A DNA stretch of 64,000 bases. It comes from Lachnospiraceae bacterium (GTDB lineage Bacteria; Bacillota; Clostridia; Lachnospirales; Lachnospiraceae). Shown here one piece after another: positions 36,801 through 45,723 of this stretch; positions within the stretch are counted from its first letter, which is position 1, and the number at the start of each line of letters is the position of its first letter. The position numbers were made by a program, and so were the translations under genes. Under the pieces are notes generated by a model. The model made no database searches, was not told the origin of the DNA, and saw nothing but the letters and a program-made list of their open reading frames with translations. Location of the stretch: positions 186,001 to 250,000 of the forward strand of contig JAAZZQ010000085.1 of assembly GCA_014239155.1 (NCBI GenBank). The letters are read 5' to 3'.

Positions 36801-39180
36801 TCATACTAATGTCTGCATTATCCGCTGGCACCCACTTTGCATACAGCACAATATCTTCTGTGACAATATCGGTCTCAAAATCCCATGCATTGACGCAATC
36901 TGCTTCTCGATACCATTCTGCAAAGGTATATCCTTCTGCTGTTGGTGTTTCTGGCGCTGCAAATGTCTCGCCATTTGCTACAGTTACAGGTTCAATTTGT
37001 GTGCCAATTTCTTGCAATTCAAAAGTGACAAGACAAGTATCTGTTGCGTTGGTGGTTTGGGTTTCTGTTTCTCCCTCTGTCCATTTTGCATATAAAATGG
37101 TGTCTGATAATACTGTATCCACTGTAAAATCCCATGCATTCGTGCACTCAGATTCTTTAAACCAGCCTTCAAATTGGTATCCTTCATCTGTTGGCGGTTC
37201 CGGTGCAGTTAGAAGTTCACCACTCTTTGCAGTTAAGGATTCGATGGGGGTTCCATGCTCTTGCAGCTCAAAACTTACAGTATAAATGGGTGCGGAAGGG
37301 TCCTCTACCCATTTTGCATAGAGTGTAATATCCGCTGTTACAATGTCATTTTCAAAATCCCATATTGTTTCGCACCCTGCTTCTTTGAACCAGCCTTCCA
37401 ATAAGAAACCTTCTTTGACTGGAGCTTCGGGCAGTTCAATTTTCTTGTTTTCCAGTATAGATTGTGCTGGGACAATGGTTCCACCATTGGATTCAAAAGT
37501 TACGGCGTAGCGCAAGGGTTCGTCTTCTGCCACAGTGTATACAAATTCAGCGATGTCGCTGTCCGCAAAGCCTTCCTTTACAGCGATTGCTTTCACTGTA
37601 ATATCTTCTTCAATAGAGATTGGCTCGGTATATAAAGTGCTTTCTATAGAAGGCGTTGTGCCGTCTAAGGTATAATAGATTGTCGCATCATCCACACTTG
37701 TCAATATGAGCTTGGATTCTTTGGCAACCACTTCTCCTGATGATATGCTTGCTTCGGGTGCAGTTAGAGTTTCCTCTTCTTCAGCGATAGAGAAGAACTG
37801 AACCGTATAGCGAATATAAGGCTTTTCGTCTTTTGTAATTTCTATTTGAAATAAATCTTCGTCCTCGTAAGCGGTAATGTCTGATGTCCTCGGACGGAAA
37901 ATAATACAGCCTTTTTGAGTGGTGCTGTTATTGTCCACATAGAAATCACCATCTGCGGAATCTTTTGAAAAGTTCCATTTCTTTCCATCGGATTCTCTTG
38001 TCAATGTCACCTGAATCTCGGAGGTTTTTAATGCTTCTCCGGTAGATACAGACCATGTATCGTCCTTGTCAAAATATTCAATAGGCATATTTTGGGCAGG
38101 CCATGCAATGCCGAATATACTTTCGATTTCACCAGAGTGGTCTGCTGTATACATGGCGCTATATATGCCGTTACTGCCCTTTACAGCGCCAAAACCAATC
38201 TGTTCCATAGATGGATTTAAAATGTTTCTGCGATATTCAAGTTGCGCTATAGCGTCTTTGTCCTTGGCTGCCATCCAAGAATCAAGAAGCATTTCGTTTA
38301 AGGTTTGTGTCTGTTGACTTGCATATGCAATATTGGAATGAGAGGCACCTTCACAACCTTGTTTAAATAGTTCGTCTGACATGTCATCGGGTTGCGATGG
38401 TTCAGAACTTAACTCGTTGTTAACATAGTTTACAAGTGCTGCGGATTGGCTCAAATCATTGTATTTATCATTGAGTGATATAGTATCATAGGGTAGACCA
38501 GCAATAAAACGAATTTGACGAACCATAGTAACTGCGGAGTGCAGTGTGTCATCGGATAAGGCGCCTGACTTATAAGGAGATGTCACAATAGGTTGTTCCT
38601 TATAAGTAATTTTGTCTGTTTTAGCAGCGTTTTCTTGTTCTAGAAATGCTAAGATTTCGTCGGTGGTTCGGTAAGACACTTGAAGTTTCGTATCTTGCTG
38701 TTTGGATTCTGTTGATTCTTCTGTTTCCGTTGATTCTTCTGTCTCGAGATCTGTTAGTGTTTCCGTTTCTGTTGATTTTTCCGTCTCGAGATCTGTTTCC
38801 GTTTCTGTTTTGGTTTCCGTCGATTCTTCTGTATTGAGATCTGTTAACGTTTCTGCTTCCGTTGATCCTTCTGTCTCGAAATCTGTTTCCGTTTCTGTTT
38901 TGGTTTCCGTTGATTTTTCCGTTTCAGGCTCTGTTTCCGCTTCTGTTTCCACTGATTCTTCCGTCTCAAGATCTGTTGATTCTTTCTCTTCTGTTTCGCG
39001 GACAGACTTTTGCTCTGTTTCATTGTTCTCTGTTGTTTCCTGTTGTGCAGCTGTACTTTGCTGTTCTACAGAAATTTCTTCTGGCAAGTCTCTAGTTTCA
39101 GAAGCCGATGCAGGAAAATCCATAGTGGTAAATACCATAGCAATTGATAACAGCATACAGAATAATTTTTTCTTTCTCAT
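33814..39180 (-). CDS. giant secreted surface protein: CAP, InlB-type and MBG-like repeats
   Basis: 1788 residues on the reverse strand. Signal peptide (1-27, ending ASAS), Glu/Thr-rich stalk (about 45-160), CAP/SCP domain (about 208-350), a sugar-enzyme-type beta domain (CHB_HEX_C-like, YYTLDGTTPS, about 475-550), three InlB/Flg_new repeats (about 556-800, GWFKE...WDF...LYAKW), and at least five beta repeats with the pattern YNGKPYEPSVTV...KDRDYTLTYKNN...G (about 830-1370). A 400-residue C-terminal domain follows with no recognised family. No LPxTG or other anchor is visible at the end (DDVRKQPR). Likely a cell-surface or secreted adhesin-like protein. AGGTG ribosome site. Confidence 0.9.
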   Translation of the reverse strand: MRKKKLFCMLLSIAMVFTTMDFPASASETRDLPEEISVEQQSTAAQQETTENNETEQKSVRETEEKESTDLETEESVETEAETEPETEKSTETKTETETDFETEGSTEAETLTDLNTEESTETKTETETDLETEKSTETETLTDLETEESTETEESTESKQQDTKLQVSYRTTDEILAFLEQENAAKTDKITYKEQPIVTSPYKSGALSDDTLHSAVTMVRQIRFIAGLPYDTISLNDKYNDLSQSAALVNYVNNELSSEPSQPDDMSDELFKQGCEGASHSNIAYASQQTQTLNEMLLDSWMAAKDKDAIAQLEYRRNILNPSMEQIGFGAVKGSNGIYSAMYTADHSGEIESIFGIAWPAQNMPIEYFDKDDTWSVSTGEALKTSEIQVTLTRESDGKKWNFSKDSADGDFYVDNNSTTQKGCIIFRPRTSDITAYEDEDLFQIEITKDEKPYIRYTVQFFSIAEEEETLTAPEASISSGEVVAKESKLILTSVDDATIYYTLDGTTPSIESTLYTEPISIEEDITVKAIAVKEGFADSDIAEFVYTVAEDEPLRYAVTFESNGGTIVPAQSILENKKIELPEAPVKEGFLLEGWFKEAGCETIWDFENDIVTADITLYAKWVEDPSAPIYTVSFELQEHGTPIESLTAKSGELLTAPEPPTDEGYQFEGWFKESECTNAWDFTVDTVLSDTILYAKWTEGETETQTTNATDTCLVTFELQEIGTQIEPVTVANGETFAAPETPTAEGYTFAEWYREADCVNAWDFETDIVTEDIVLYAKWVPADNADISMSASQETKAQDTRIDLGATSTATQISPKEIKSRRYNGKPYEPSVTVSISNGKKRITLKKDRDYTLTYKNNINPGNASVIITGKDKYKGSKAFPFTIDPPIDLTDTLTETKVNPEEIKSRRYNGKPYEPSVTVSISNGKKRVTLKKDRDYTLKYQNNIQPGENTASVTISGTGEYTGSITKNFTIDPPIDLTADLTDTNIKDIKSNVYNGKPYEPNVTVSILDGQKRVTLKKGRDYTLTYKNNTNANTDKTQPSVTITGIGEYTGSITKNFTITRKSIKKLKVITGSILNNGTPSIVIYDGSVRLGNNLFLASYDREDPKKVKLTLEAKPNTNYEGSVTISLTVYDVEKEYYINNAKLEITGDTTYTGKAITRNVKVKMGDTDLQNNKDYKVQYQNNINVGTAVMIITGKGQYKGKFVGTFTINKVDVNKRIATDSTPKYVDITNISPKTYNGKEQKPALTIKTIRNKKLTLNKDYTVAYSNNLHSGTGRITIKGIGNNCTGSTNITFEIKPQHIKKASVSVTKATDKVPSKVVLKYNKKELQEYADYHIENYEEKGKKVKVTIKGLADFDGKVTKTLKIDMPPEEPNNTPAISSNINRHNYSDFKEKGLEVNSTLLQNDDGTLTRVEFVSGKGVYVETYTADYQFRSQKLIKSELPRFGGFYATKDYYFLVFGQSNPNKNDNVEVIRFVKYDKNWNRLDDARLFGINTYEPFSFSSVRMLDHEGILYVRTGHKMYSEHQANMAFSIDISNMEFINQFYTLGGPAIASHSLNQYITLSDPYLITADHGDAYPRCVLLSRHSKAGNRNTYFTSAQSSQSVTALRLEGATGGNNPWTGASVGGLEATTTHYLVAGNSIDQDAKPWNRNGVKNIFVSSTPQDNFTNAAVKLHWITNYTAEDKTSVSTPHLVKVNSNETVLIWMESKKIMGENGKEQTVSSLKSVLLNAAGEAVSGIYTFEGALSDCKPIVDNGKILWYYTNRSEPVFCTLNVDDVRKQPR
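36000..36735 (-). repeat. near-identical internal repeats in the surface gene
   Basis: Three modules of about 230-250 bp encode (I/E)KSxxYNGKPYEPxVTVSI, then GKKRxTLKKDRDYTL. The ACCATTATA-side blocks at about 36,440, 36,690 and 36,180 are almost identical at DNA level, so copy number could change by recombination. More divergent copies continue to about 35,270. Confidence 0.75.
38701..39048 (-). repeat. Glu/Thr-rich repeat tract
   Basis: Codes for the stalk behind the signal peptide. Units such as STETKTETETDLETE and ETLTDLETEES recur in imperfect tandem. The opposite strand shows a long Ser/Val ORF only because of this composition. Confidence 0.8.
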
Positions 39181-39610
39181 AAAACACCTCTACTTATTAA
39201 AAGCTGTTTAAAAATAGTTGCTGCTGGATGAGAACTATGGACGGACAGCAGTACATAGTTTTTCATCATGGGGGAGGGGGGGATAAAATCACATCCTTTC
39301 TAGGATAATACTTTACATGCATTCTAAAGCGCGTTAAAATACTAGATTTTGTGCAAAATTTATTTTTTAAGCACATTTAGGAAACTATATTCATAGTGAA
39401 AATGCATGTTTTGCACATGTAAGTTATTATACTATATAAATCCAGTAATTGCCAGTGTTTCTTAATTCTTGTATATGAAGTGTTTGATATTTGGTTACAG
39501 TTTGTGCCAACAGTTTTAGTCTTGCTGGCGTAAACAACAATATTAAAAGATAAGTATTTTGGCGCAGGCAGTAAAAATGCATTGAATGAATTGAAATAGG
39601 GCTACTGTAG
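39181..39610. other. intergenic region upstream of surface gene
   Basis: No coding sequence seen. Near the gene AACTATG (39233) and CATAGTT (39254) form a short inverted pair in the reverse-strand leader, followed by a G-rich run (39270-39282). The rest is AT-rich, with no further structure I can support. Confidence 0.5.
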
Positions 39611-40110
39611 TCCCACTAGCTTTAGACAATGGGTTACGGTAGCTAAAAGTAGTGGTCTGTGTTATACTTACGTTATGAGAACATGAAATTCTAAAAATAA
39701 ACACAAATGTTTGTTACAATATTATATTATTTTTGTGTGTAAATATAGAAAGAAATTACTTATACTGGAAAAATATTGGAGGATATTAGGCAGTTACATG
39801 ATAGAAGCAGAACCTACAATGTCCATTTGTAAAATTGTCAATTTGACGAAAAGCTGTAAAACATATCATATTTGGGAAGGATATTTGAATTATTTTAAGA
39901 AACGTTTTTAGAAAAAAGCACACGTTTTGGATAGATGGATACTTTGCTTGTAGTGCTAAAAAAGAGAAAAAATCTGTCAGTAGAATGTAGATATCAAAGT
40001 ATAGGGTAGGAATTGGCCAAATTAACACCTGACGAGTTGATAGATAAACCGAACAATGTTTGGTTACGAGAACGATGCAACAGGAAGTCTTTTGGTTTTA
40101 GACAATGGGT
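39611..40110 (+). mobile_element. IS200/IS605-type remnant with decayed tnpA
   Basis: The left end is CCCACTAGCTTTAGACAATGGG, split here as CCCACTAGC and TTTAGACAATGGG. Residual tnpA coding at 39711-40015 reads YIIFVCKYRKKLL, then PTMSICKIVNLTKS, and after a frameshift FWIDGYFACSAKKE, all recognisable parts of Y1 HUH transposases. The right end has AAATTAACACCTG and TTTTAGACAATGGGT and matches the end of the TnpB element at 49861-49960. No tnpB is present. Inactive. Its right end abuts the thrS fragment. Confidence 0.75.
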
Positions 40111-40353
40111 AATTTATATGACCTTAAAAAAGCGGGATTGCGTTGTAGAATAGATAAAAGATCTGAAAAAAGAGGGTATAAAATAAGAGTTGCACAGATG
40201 GAAAGAATCCCTTATATGCTTATAGTTGGTAAGAAGAGGAGAAATACGAATTATATTTTTGTCCCCGCGGGAGAGAGTGGTGATTTGAGCGTTTTGTCAG
40301 TAAAACAGTTGTTGGAAGTTCTTCGCATAGAGGGCATAATGGGTAAATTTTAA
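40105..40353 (+). pseudogene. thrS 3' fragment (anticodon-binding domain)
   Basis: The 82-codon ORF from ATG 40105 reads DLKKAGLRCRIDKRSEKRGYKIRVAQMERIPYMLIVGKK and then GDLSVLSVKQLLEVL. This is the end of the anticodon-binding domain of threonyl-tRNA synthetase. The first codons come from the abutting IS605 right end (GACAATGGGT). The catalytic domains are absent, so it is a fragment captured or left beside the insertion element, not a functional synthetase. Whether it is translated is unknown. Confidence 0.7.
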
Positions 40354-40464
40354 CAATAGCATTATTTTAAATAATTACATTTGTGTAAAATAGAATTATT
40401 TTCTTGTTGGGAAGTGCGAATATTTAATAGGTGTTAAAATAGATTGAGAATGGAGATTTGAAAA

Positions 40465-40974
40465 ATGCGTATGTTGTTTGAACTAGACAAAAAGGATTAT
40501 ATTGTAGGAGGAAGCGTTTTTTGCAGACCTTCTGTGAGAGGTATTATTGTTAAAAATGGGAAGGTGGCAATGGTCCACAGTAGGAAGTATGATTACTATA
40601 AATTTCCGGGTGGTGGTATAGAGGACAATGAATCTAAGGAAGATGCGCTAATAAGGGAAGTTTTAGAGGAAACTGGTTTATGTGTAATTCGGGAATCTAT
40701 CGCGGAATATGGGCAAGTTTATCGCATTCAAAAAGGCGAAAAAGCAGATATTTTTATACAGGATAATTATTATTATTTATGTCGTGTGGAGGATAATATT
40801 AAGCAACAAAATTTAGATGAATATGAAGCGGAAGAGGGATTTGTTCTTGAATATGTGACACCACAGCTTGTAGCAGATAAAAACAGAAAAAGTACAGTGG
40901 ATAAGTTTAGTATGGAAATGCTGGAACGCGATGTAAAAGTATTGGAAATTTTAGTACAAGAAGGATATTTGTAA
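40465..40974 (+). CDS. Nudix hydrolase
   Basis: 169 residues. The Nudix box is complete: GGGIEDNESKEDALIREVLEETGL fits G-x5-E-x7-REUxEExGU, the Mg2+-binding loop that hydrolyses nucleoside diphosphates linked to another group. RGIIVKNGKVAMVHSRKYDYYKFPGGG precedes it. The substrate cannot be predicted. ATG 40465 has GGAGA upstream (40450). It stands alone among accessory genes. Confidence 0.9.
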   Translation: MRMLFELDKKDYIVGGSVFCRPSVRGIIVKNGKVAMVHSRKYDYYKFPGGGIEDNESKEDALIREVLEETGLCVIRESIAEYGQVYRIQKGEKADIFIQDNYYYLCRVEDNIKQQNLDEYEAEEGFVLEYVTPQLVADKNRKSTVDKFSMEMLERDVKVLEILVQEGYL

Positions 40975-41000
40975 AAAAGCAATTCTATAAATAATATTAA

Positions 41001-41402
41001 TTAATGCCCTTCTATATTGTTTACAAATGGAGCTGATGTGCTGATACAAATCATGTAAGTCCCCTCTTCTGTTTTGTCAACATAGCAATCCCATTCCTCC
41101 AATGCATAATATTTTGACATGCGATTTTCTATTTCCTCTTTTTGCAGTCCTGTTAAAAAGGTGATGGAGGATAGACAGTCAACATGGTTTCCAGTTCCTG
41201 AGGTATTTCCAGTTTTTGAATAAACAGTTACAATTTCAATATCAGAGATTTCTTTTTGTAGATTGTTTTGTAATGTAGTCGTTTGTTCTTTGGTTGCAAG
41301 ATGATTAATGCACATACCAAAGGTTTCATATACTCCCCAAATTGCAATGAATATAACTGGCAAAAGGACTATTATAATGCCAAATCTTTTTAGCCATTTC
41401 AT
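41001..41402 (-). CDS. small membrane-anchored protein, unknown function
   Basis: 133 residues on the reverse strand, GGAGGTAAACTGTCT before the ATG at 41402. One N-terminal helix (residues 7-28), then an extracytoplasmic region of about 100 residues with two Cys (HVDCLSS and EWDCYVD) that could pair. No family recognised. Convergent with the Nudix gene. Confidence 0.75.
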   Translation of the reverse strand: MKWLKRFGIIIVLLPVIFIAIWGVYETFGMCINHLATKEQTTTLQNNLQKEISDIEIVTVYSKTGNTSGTGNHVDCLSSITFLTGLQKEEIENRMSKYYALEEWDCYVDKTEEGTYMICISTSAPFVNNIEGH

Positions 41403-41790
41403 AGACAGTTTACCTCCAAAGTAATTTTATCTTCACATATACTTAATTTCTCAATTGACAGGATTTTTCTCTAAATAATATGCTATCAAATATAAGATTT
41501 TTGTCAATGTATTTTCAGAAATATTCAGATAGGTCTTTTAAAGAAAAAATTATAGTTTCGCCATAAGAAAACATAGTGGTCGAGATGCAAGCCATCAAAC
41601 ATGGCTTGATGGCTATAACAGAAAGTGAAAGGTCCAAGAAGATAATAAAGCGAAAAATTGGTTGATTCTGTTTCTAAAAATGATTTATAATAAAGATACG
41701 CTTGCAATTAGAAGGGATTATTAATGAAAATACAAGATTTTAAGAATAGAAAAACAGGTGATTGATATTTATGGAAAGGAACAAATCAAC

Positions 41791-44367
41791 ATGACATTAT
41801 TAGAGTTAAATGGAAATTGGGAACTAAGGGACAAGGCAGGAGAGCTGCTCTGTCCAGTAAAGGTGCCGGGAAGTGTTATTTCAGGACTCTATGCATCGGG
41901 AAAAATTGTGCACCCGTATTATAGAGAGAATGAGTACGCAATACGCGAATTGTTTTGGAAGGATTATCAATTTGTGCGCAATTTTGTAGTAAATGAGGAA
42001 TTATTTGCACAAGAGGAATTGAGTTTGGTCTGTGAAGGGCTTGACACATTCGCACAGATTTTTATTAATGGAAAGAAAATTGCATCTACAGACAATATGC
42101 ATCGCACATACCGATTTTCTATTAAAACGTATGTACAGGTCGGTGAAAATGAAATTTGTATTGTATTTGGTTCTGTATTGCAATTTATAGAACATTATCA
42201 ATACAAGAAAAATAAAACAATTTTGTATGGACCATGTGGTGCAATAAAGGGAAATCAGTTAGTCCGCAAGGCGCACTCTATGTTTGGCTGGGATTGGGGT
42301 CCACAGTTAGTAGATGCGGGAATTTGGCGGGATATTTATATTGAAGGAACCAGTGTTGTCCGTATTGAAGATGTGCGGATTCGGCAATATCATGAGGAGA
42401 ATGGAAGTGTTTGTATTGATACAACAATAACGCTGTCTGATGTGATGCAGTCTAGGCAAAACAGCGCATTGGATAAAGCAAAATTAAAGCAGACAATCAC
42501 TGTGACGCTTACAGAACAGAATGATGGTGATGCAAAACTGGTTGAAAAGGTTGTGGCAAAGCGTGTTGAGGAAACAGAGTTTCCTGTTATCTATGAGGCC
42601 AAGCTTGTTGTGCAGGAGCCAAAGCTCTGGTGGCCAAATGGTTACGGGCAGCAGCCGTTGTATGAACTGACTGTCTCTGCTGAATGCAATGGAGCGTGTG
42701 CGCAGTGTGTGAAAAAAATAATTGGTCTGCGCACGTTGACGATTTGTCAAGAAGCAGATGAGTGGGGGAATGAGTTTGCTTTTATAATAAATGGCGTAAA
42801 GATTTTTGCTAAAGGTGGAAATTACATACCAGAAGATGCGATTTATCCGTGGATTAAGGAATCGCGGATTGAATACTTGCTAAAATCTTGCGTTCGTGCG
42901 CATTTTAATTGTGTTCGTGTATGGGGCGGCGGATATTATCCCTCGGATACCTTTTATGATTTGTGTGATCAATATGGTTTAATTGTGTGGCAGGATTTAA
43001 TGTACGCCTGCAATGTATATGATGTCACAGACGATTTTGCAGCTACAGTCAGACAAGAGACACTTGACAATGTGCGGCGGATTCGGCATCATGCGTCGCT
43101 AGGATTGTGGTGTGGCAACAATGAGATTGAGTCTGCATGGCATCACTGGAGTGGTTTTCAGAAGGAGTCTATGTATCTGCGCGCAGACTATATTAAATTA
43201 TTTGAAGATATTTTGCCAAGAGCAGTGCGCGAGGCAGATGATGTGACCTTTTACTGGCCTTCGTCACCATCATCGGGAGGGTGTTTTGACGAGCCGGATT
43301 CTGACAGGCGCGGTGACGTGCACTACTGGGACGTATGGCATGGGCAAAAGCCATTTAGCGATTATCAAAAGTATTTTTTCCGGTTCTGTTCGGAGTTTGG
43401 ATTTCAGTCGTTTCCCTGTCTGAAAACGGTAACGTCCTTTACTGAAGAAAAAGACAGAAATATTTTCTCAAAAGTAATGGAGAGTCATCAGAAAAATGCT
43501 TCTGCCAATGGGAAGATACTTTATTATCTGTCAGAAAATTTTAGGTATCCAAAAAATTTTAAAAGTTTATTGTATGTGTCACAGATTTTGCAAGGCATGG
43601 CGATTAAAAGCGGTGTGGATCACTGGCGGCGCAATAGAGGGCGTTGTATGGGAACACTTTACTGGCAAATTAATGATAACTGGCCAGTGGCTTCGTGGGC
43701 GAGCATTGACTATTATGGTCGATGGAAAGCATTGCATTATATGGCGGCAAAGTTTTATGCGCCAGTTGCGGTTAGTATTCAAAAAACAGTGGATTATATT
43801 TGTGTTTATCTTGAGAATGAAACATTTCTGGAACAGAACTGTAAGGTGACACTGCGCGTGCGTGATATGGCATTTCAGGTGATAAAGGAGTGGAAAGCGC
43901 AGGCGCAGATAAAGGGTTTAAGTGCATGTGCGTTGCTAAAATGTGAGATAGACACAATGTTTTTGAATTGTGAAGCTGGGGAGAAAGACATTGATAGAAA
44001 TGAGATAGACAAATGCAATCTATTTCTTGAAGCCGAGGTGATACTTGCAGATGGAACCATTTTGACAGATGTTGATACCTTTGTGCCATACAAGCATATG
44101 GAACTGCCTAAACCGCATTTTACAACAGAGGTGAAGGAGACAGAAGACCAGTTTGAGATTACAGTGCAAAGTGATGTGTTTGCGCCGTTTGTGGAGCTGG
44201 ATTTTGCAGATGCGGACGTTATTTTTAGTGATAATTTCTTTACTATTTCCAATGAAAAGCCAGTGAAAATCCAGCTGAAAAAAAGTGATATTTTGCGGGG
44301 AAGTTTTGCGGATGCGACAGATTTGAAAGCGCGGCTAATGCTTGTGAGTGTGGCGGAAACATATTAA
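41791..44367 (+). CDS. beta-mannosidase, glycoside hydrolase family 2
   Basis: 858 residues. ATG 41791 (GGAAAGGAAC upstream) gives TLLELNGNWELRD, the usual start of the sugar-binding domain. The frame opens at 41758. Features in order: jelly-roll domain with LVCEGLDTFAQIFINGKKI, the Trp-rich SMFGWDWGPQLVDAGIWRDI typical of beta-mannosidases, an immunoglobulin-like domain, and the TIM barrel with the acid/base Glu in LWCGNNEIESAW and the nucleophile Glu in FCSEFGFQS. It releases terminal beta-mannose from manno-oligosaccharides or N-glycan cores. No signal peptide, so it is intracellular. No transporter is adjacent. Confidence 0.93.
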   Translation: MTLLELNGNWELRDKAGELLCPVKVPGSVISGLYASGKIVHPYYRENEYAIRELFWKDYQFVRNFVVNEELFAQEELSLVCEGLDTFAQIFINGKKIASTDNMHRTYRFSIKTYVQVGENEICIVFGSVLQFIEHYQYKKNKTILYGPCGAIKGNQLVRKAHSMFGWDWGPQLVDAGIWRDIYIEGTSVVRIEDVRIRQYHEENGSVCIDTTITLSDVMQSRQNSALDKAKLKQTITVTLTEQNDGDAKLVEKVVAKRVEETEFPVIYEAKLVVQEPKLWWPNGYGQQPLYELTVSAECNGACAQCVKKIIGLRTLTICQEADEWGNEFAFIINGVKIFAKGGNYIPEDAIYPWIKESRIEYLLKSCVRAHFNCVRVWGGGYYPSDTFYDLCDQYGLIVWQDLMYACNVYDVTDDFAATVRQETLDNVRRIRHHASLGLWCGNNEIESAWHHWSGFQKESMYLRADYIKLFEDILPRAVREADDVTFYWPSSPSSGGCFDEPDSDRRGDVHYWDVWHGQKPFSDYQKYFFRFCSEFGFQSFPCLKTVTSFTEEKDRNIFSKVMESHQKNASANGKILYYLSENFRYPKNFKSLLYVSQILQGMAIKSGVDHWRRNRGRCMGTLYWQINDNWPVASWASIDYYGRWKALHYMAAKFYAPVAVSIQKTVDYICVYLENETFLEQNCKVTLRVRDMAFQVIKEWKAQAQIKGLSACALLKCEIDTMFLNCEAGEKDIDRNEIDKCNLFLEAEVILADGTILTDVDTFVPYKHMELPKPHFTTEVKETEDQFEITVQSDVFAPFVELDFADADVIFSDNFFTISNEKPVKIQLKKSDILRGSFADATDLKARLMLVSVAETY

Positions 44368-44513
44368 GGAAACACTTTTCAGAAATGAAAGATGATTATT
44401 ATAAATACAAAATGTTTGTTTGCTTTTTTCATAAAGAAGTAGTCAAACAGCAGAACATATGTTATAATATGAGTGGCAAGTGATGTAAATGTTATTTTAG
44501 TTGGAGAATCTTT

Positions 44514-44802
44514 ATGAAAAAAGCAAAGAAAGTTGCGGCATTTATGTCTGGGTTTGGGATTATAATGCTATTTCTTTTTATCAGCATGGATCTGGTATTA
44601 TGGTATCGGCAATCGCCTTGCTGCTAATGGACCACGCTATGGTCTGAATTTTCAGGAGAATGGTATAACTGTATTGATGTGGTTGCTTCTAGGCGCGTTA
44701 TTATGTGGTATTGGACCGTTTGTCGCAATGCATATTTTGCTCAAGAACACAAACGCAATGGCACATGCATACAACAACGGGACAACCAGCAATGGTGTTT
44801 AG
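44514..44802 (+). pseudogene. frameshifted small membrane protein gene
   Basis: Starts at ATG 44514 (GGAG upstream) as MKKAKKVAAFMSGFGIIMLFLFISMDLVLW and stops early. The coding pattern resumes in another frame with YGIGNRLAANGPRYGLNFQENG, a second hydrophobic helix and a polar tail ending TTSNGV, stop at 44800. One frameshift near 44,600 would restore about 95 residues. Family unknown. Confidence 0.6.
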
Positions 44803-44898
44803 GAAATAGCCTCCTTTTAAGTGGACAATTTTCATTTTCAACGGACATTCATTTATTATACATAATTATGATATAACAATTACATATCACAGCCTAGT

Positions 44899-44989
44899 AT
44901 CATTTAGTTAATCTAAATGATGTCGTCTTTAAGAATTTTAATCATAGGTCTAGTAAAGCGTTTTTTATAAAGCCCATTTACTAGACCTA
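44899..44989. repeat. two consecutive inverted repeats
   Basis: ATCATTTAG/CTAAATGAT (44899-44921) and TAGGTCTAGTAAA/TTTACTAGACCTA (44945-44957, 44977-44989) are perfect stems. The second has a 19-nt T-rich loop. They precede the decayed radical SAM gene. They may be terminators or the edge of a mobile unit. Confidence 0.55.
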
Positions 44990-45047
44990 ATTATTAGATA
45001 AATTTTGGGTATAACAAGCAAATGGGTTCACATCTATTATTAAAACA

Positions 45048-45716
45048 TTAATCAGAAATTCCTGTACGGTACTTTTTTATTTAAAAAACTTGTAAAGTGG
45101 TGTATAGTAGAAAATAGGAATCATAATAATTTATGTAACATAGAAAAAATATTGGAACAAGGAAAAATTTTAATTGAGAGTCAACAAGACGAAAGAATAA
45201 TTACTTTAACAATTACAAACCTATGTAATTTACATTGCGTGCACTGTTGTATAGATGCAGGGGTAGAGAAAAACGAACTTTCAACAAATCAATTGTTGGA
45301 AGTAATATGAAAATGTTTGTTATAGAATCCTGATCGTATTGTTATAAGTGGCAGGGAACGGTTGATGCGCAATGATTTTTCATATATAATAATACATTTA
45401 AGAAAAGATTTTAAAGGCTATTTGATGTTAGCGGCAAATGCTTTATTAATAGATCAAACTAATGCAGCATTTATAAAATAGTAGAATTATCAAAGGTTGT
45501 TCCTGCAAAGCTGACAGATCAAATTTATTTGTCAATCATATGGGATTGATTTATCCATGTATGTTGTTAAGCAGGGGAGAATTTTGTATGGGAAACATTG
45601 TTGAGGGTATTCATATTGATTTGAGAGAAAAATAATCAGTTACTCAGATATTGAAATTGATGAATGTACTGAATGTAAATTGAAAAAAAGAAATGTAAAA
45701 TTAATTTTGGAGGTTA
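45048..45716 (+). pseudogene. decayed radical SAM/SPASM peptide maturase
   Basis: No intact frame, but the parts are clear in order. INQKFLYGTFLFKKL leads in. LTITNLCNLHCVHCCIDAG gives the radical SAM Cys motif C-x3-C-x2-C, and NPDRIVISGRERLMRNDF keeps the ISGxE(P)L region. After a deletion of the barrel come NLFVNHMGLIYPCMLLSRGEFCMGNIV and, in another frame, DIEIDECTECKLKK, a SPASM tail. A TGA at about 45,308, frameshifts and internal loss of at least 100 codons show that it is dead. It lies directly before the permease gene, so it was probably the maturase of that cassette. Confidence 0.8.
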
Positions 45717-45723
45717 ATATGAT

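Noticed and set aside
38702-39211. Long plus-strand ORFs rich in Ser/Val opposite the surface gene stalk
   Set aside because: They are mirror frames of the Glu/Thr repeat codons, have no ribosome site and disappear where the repeat ends.
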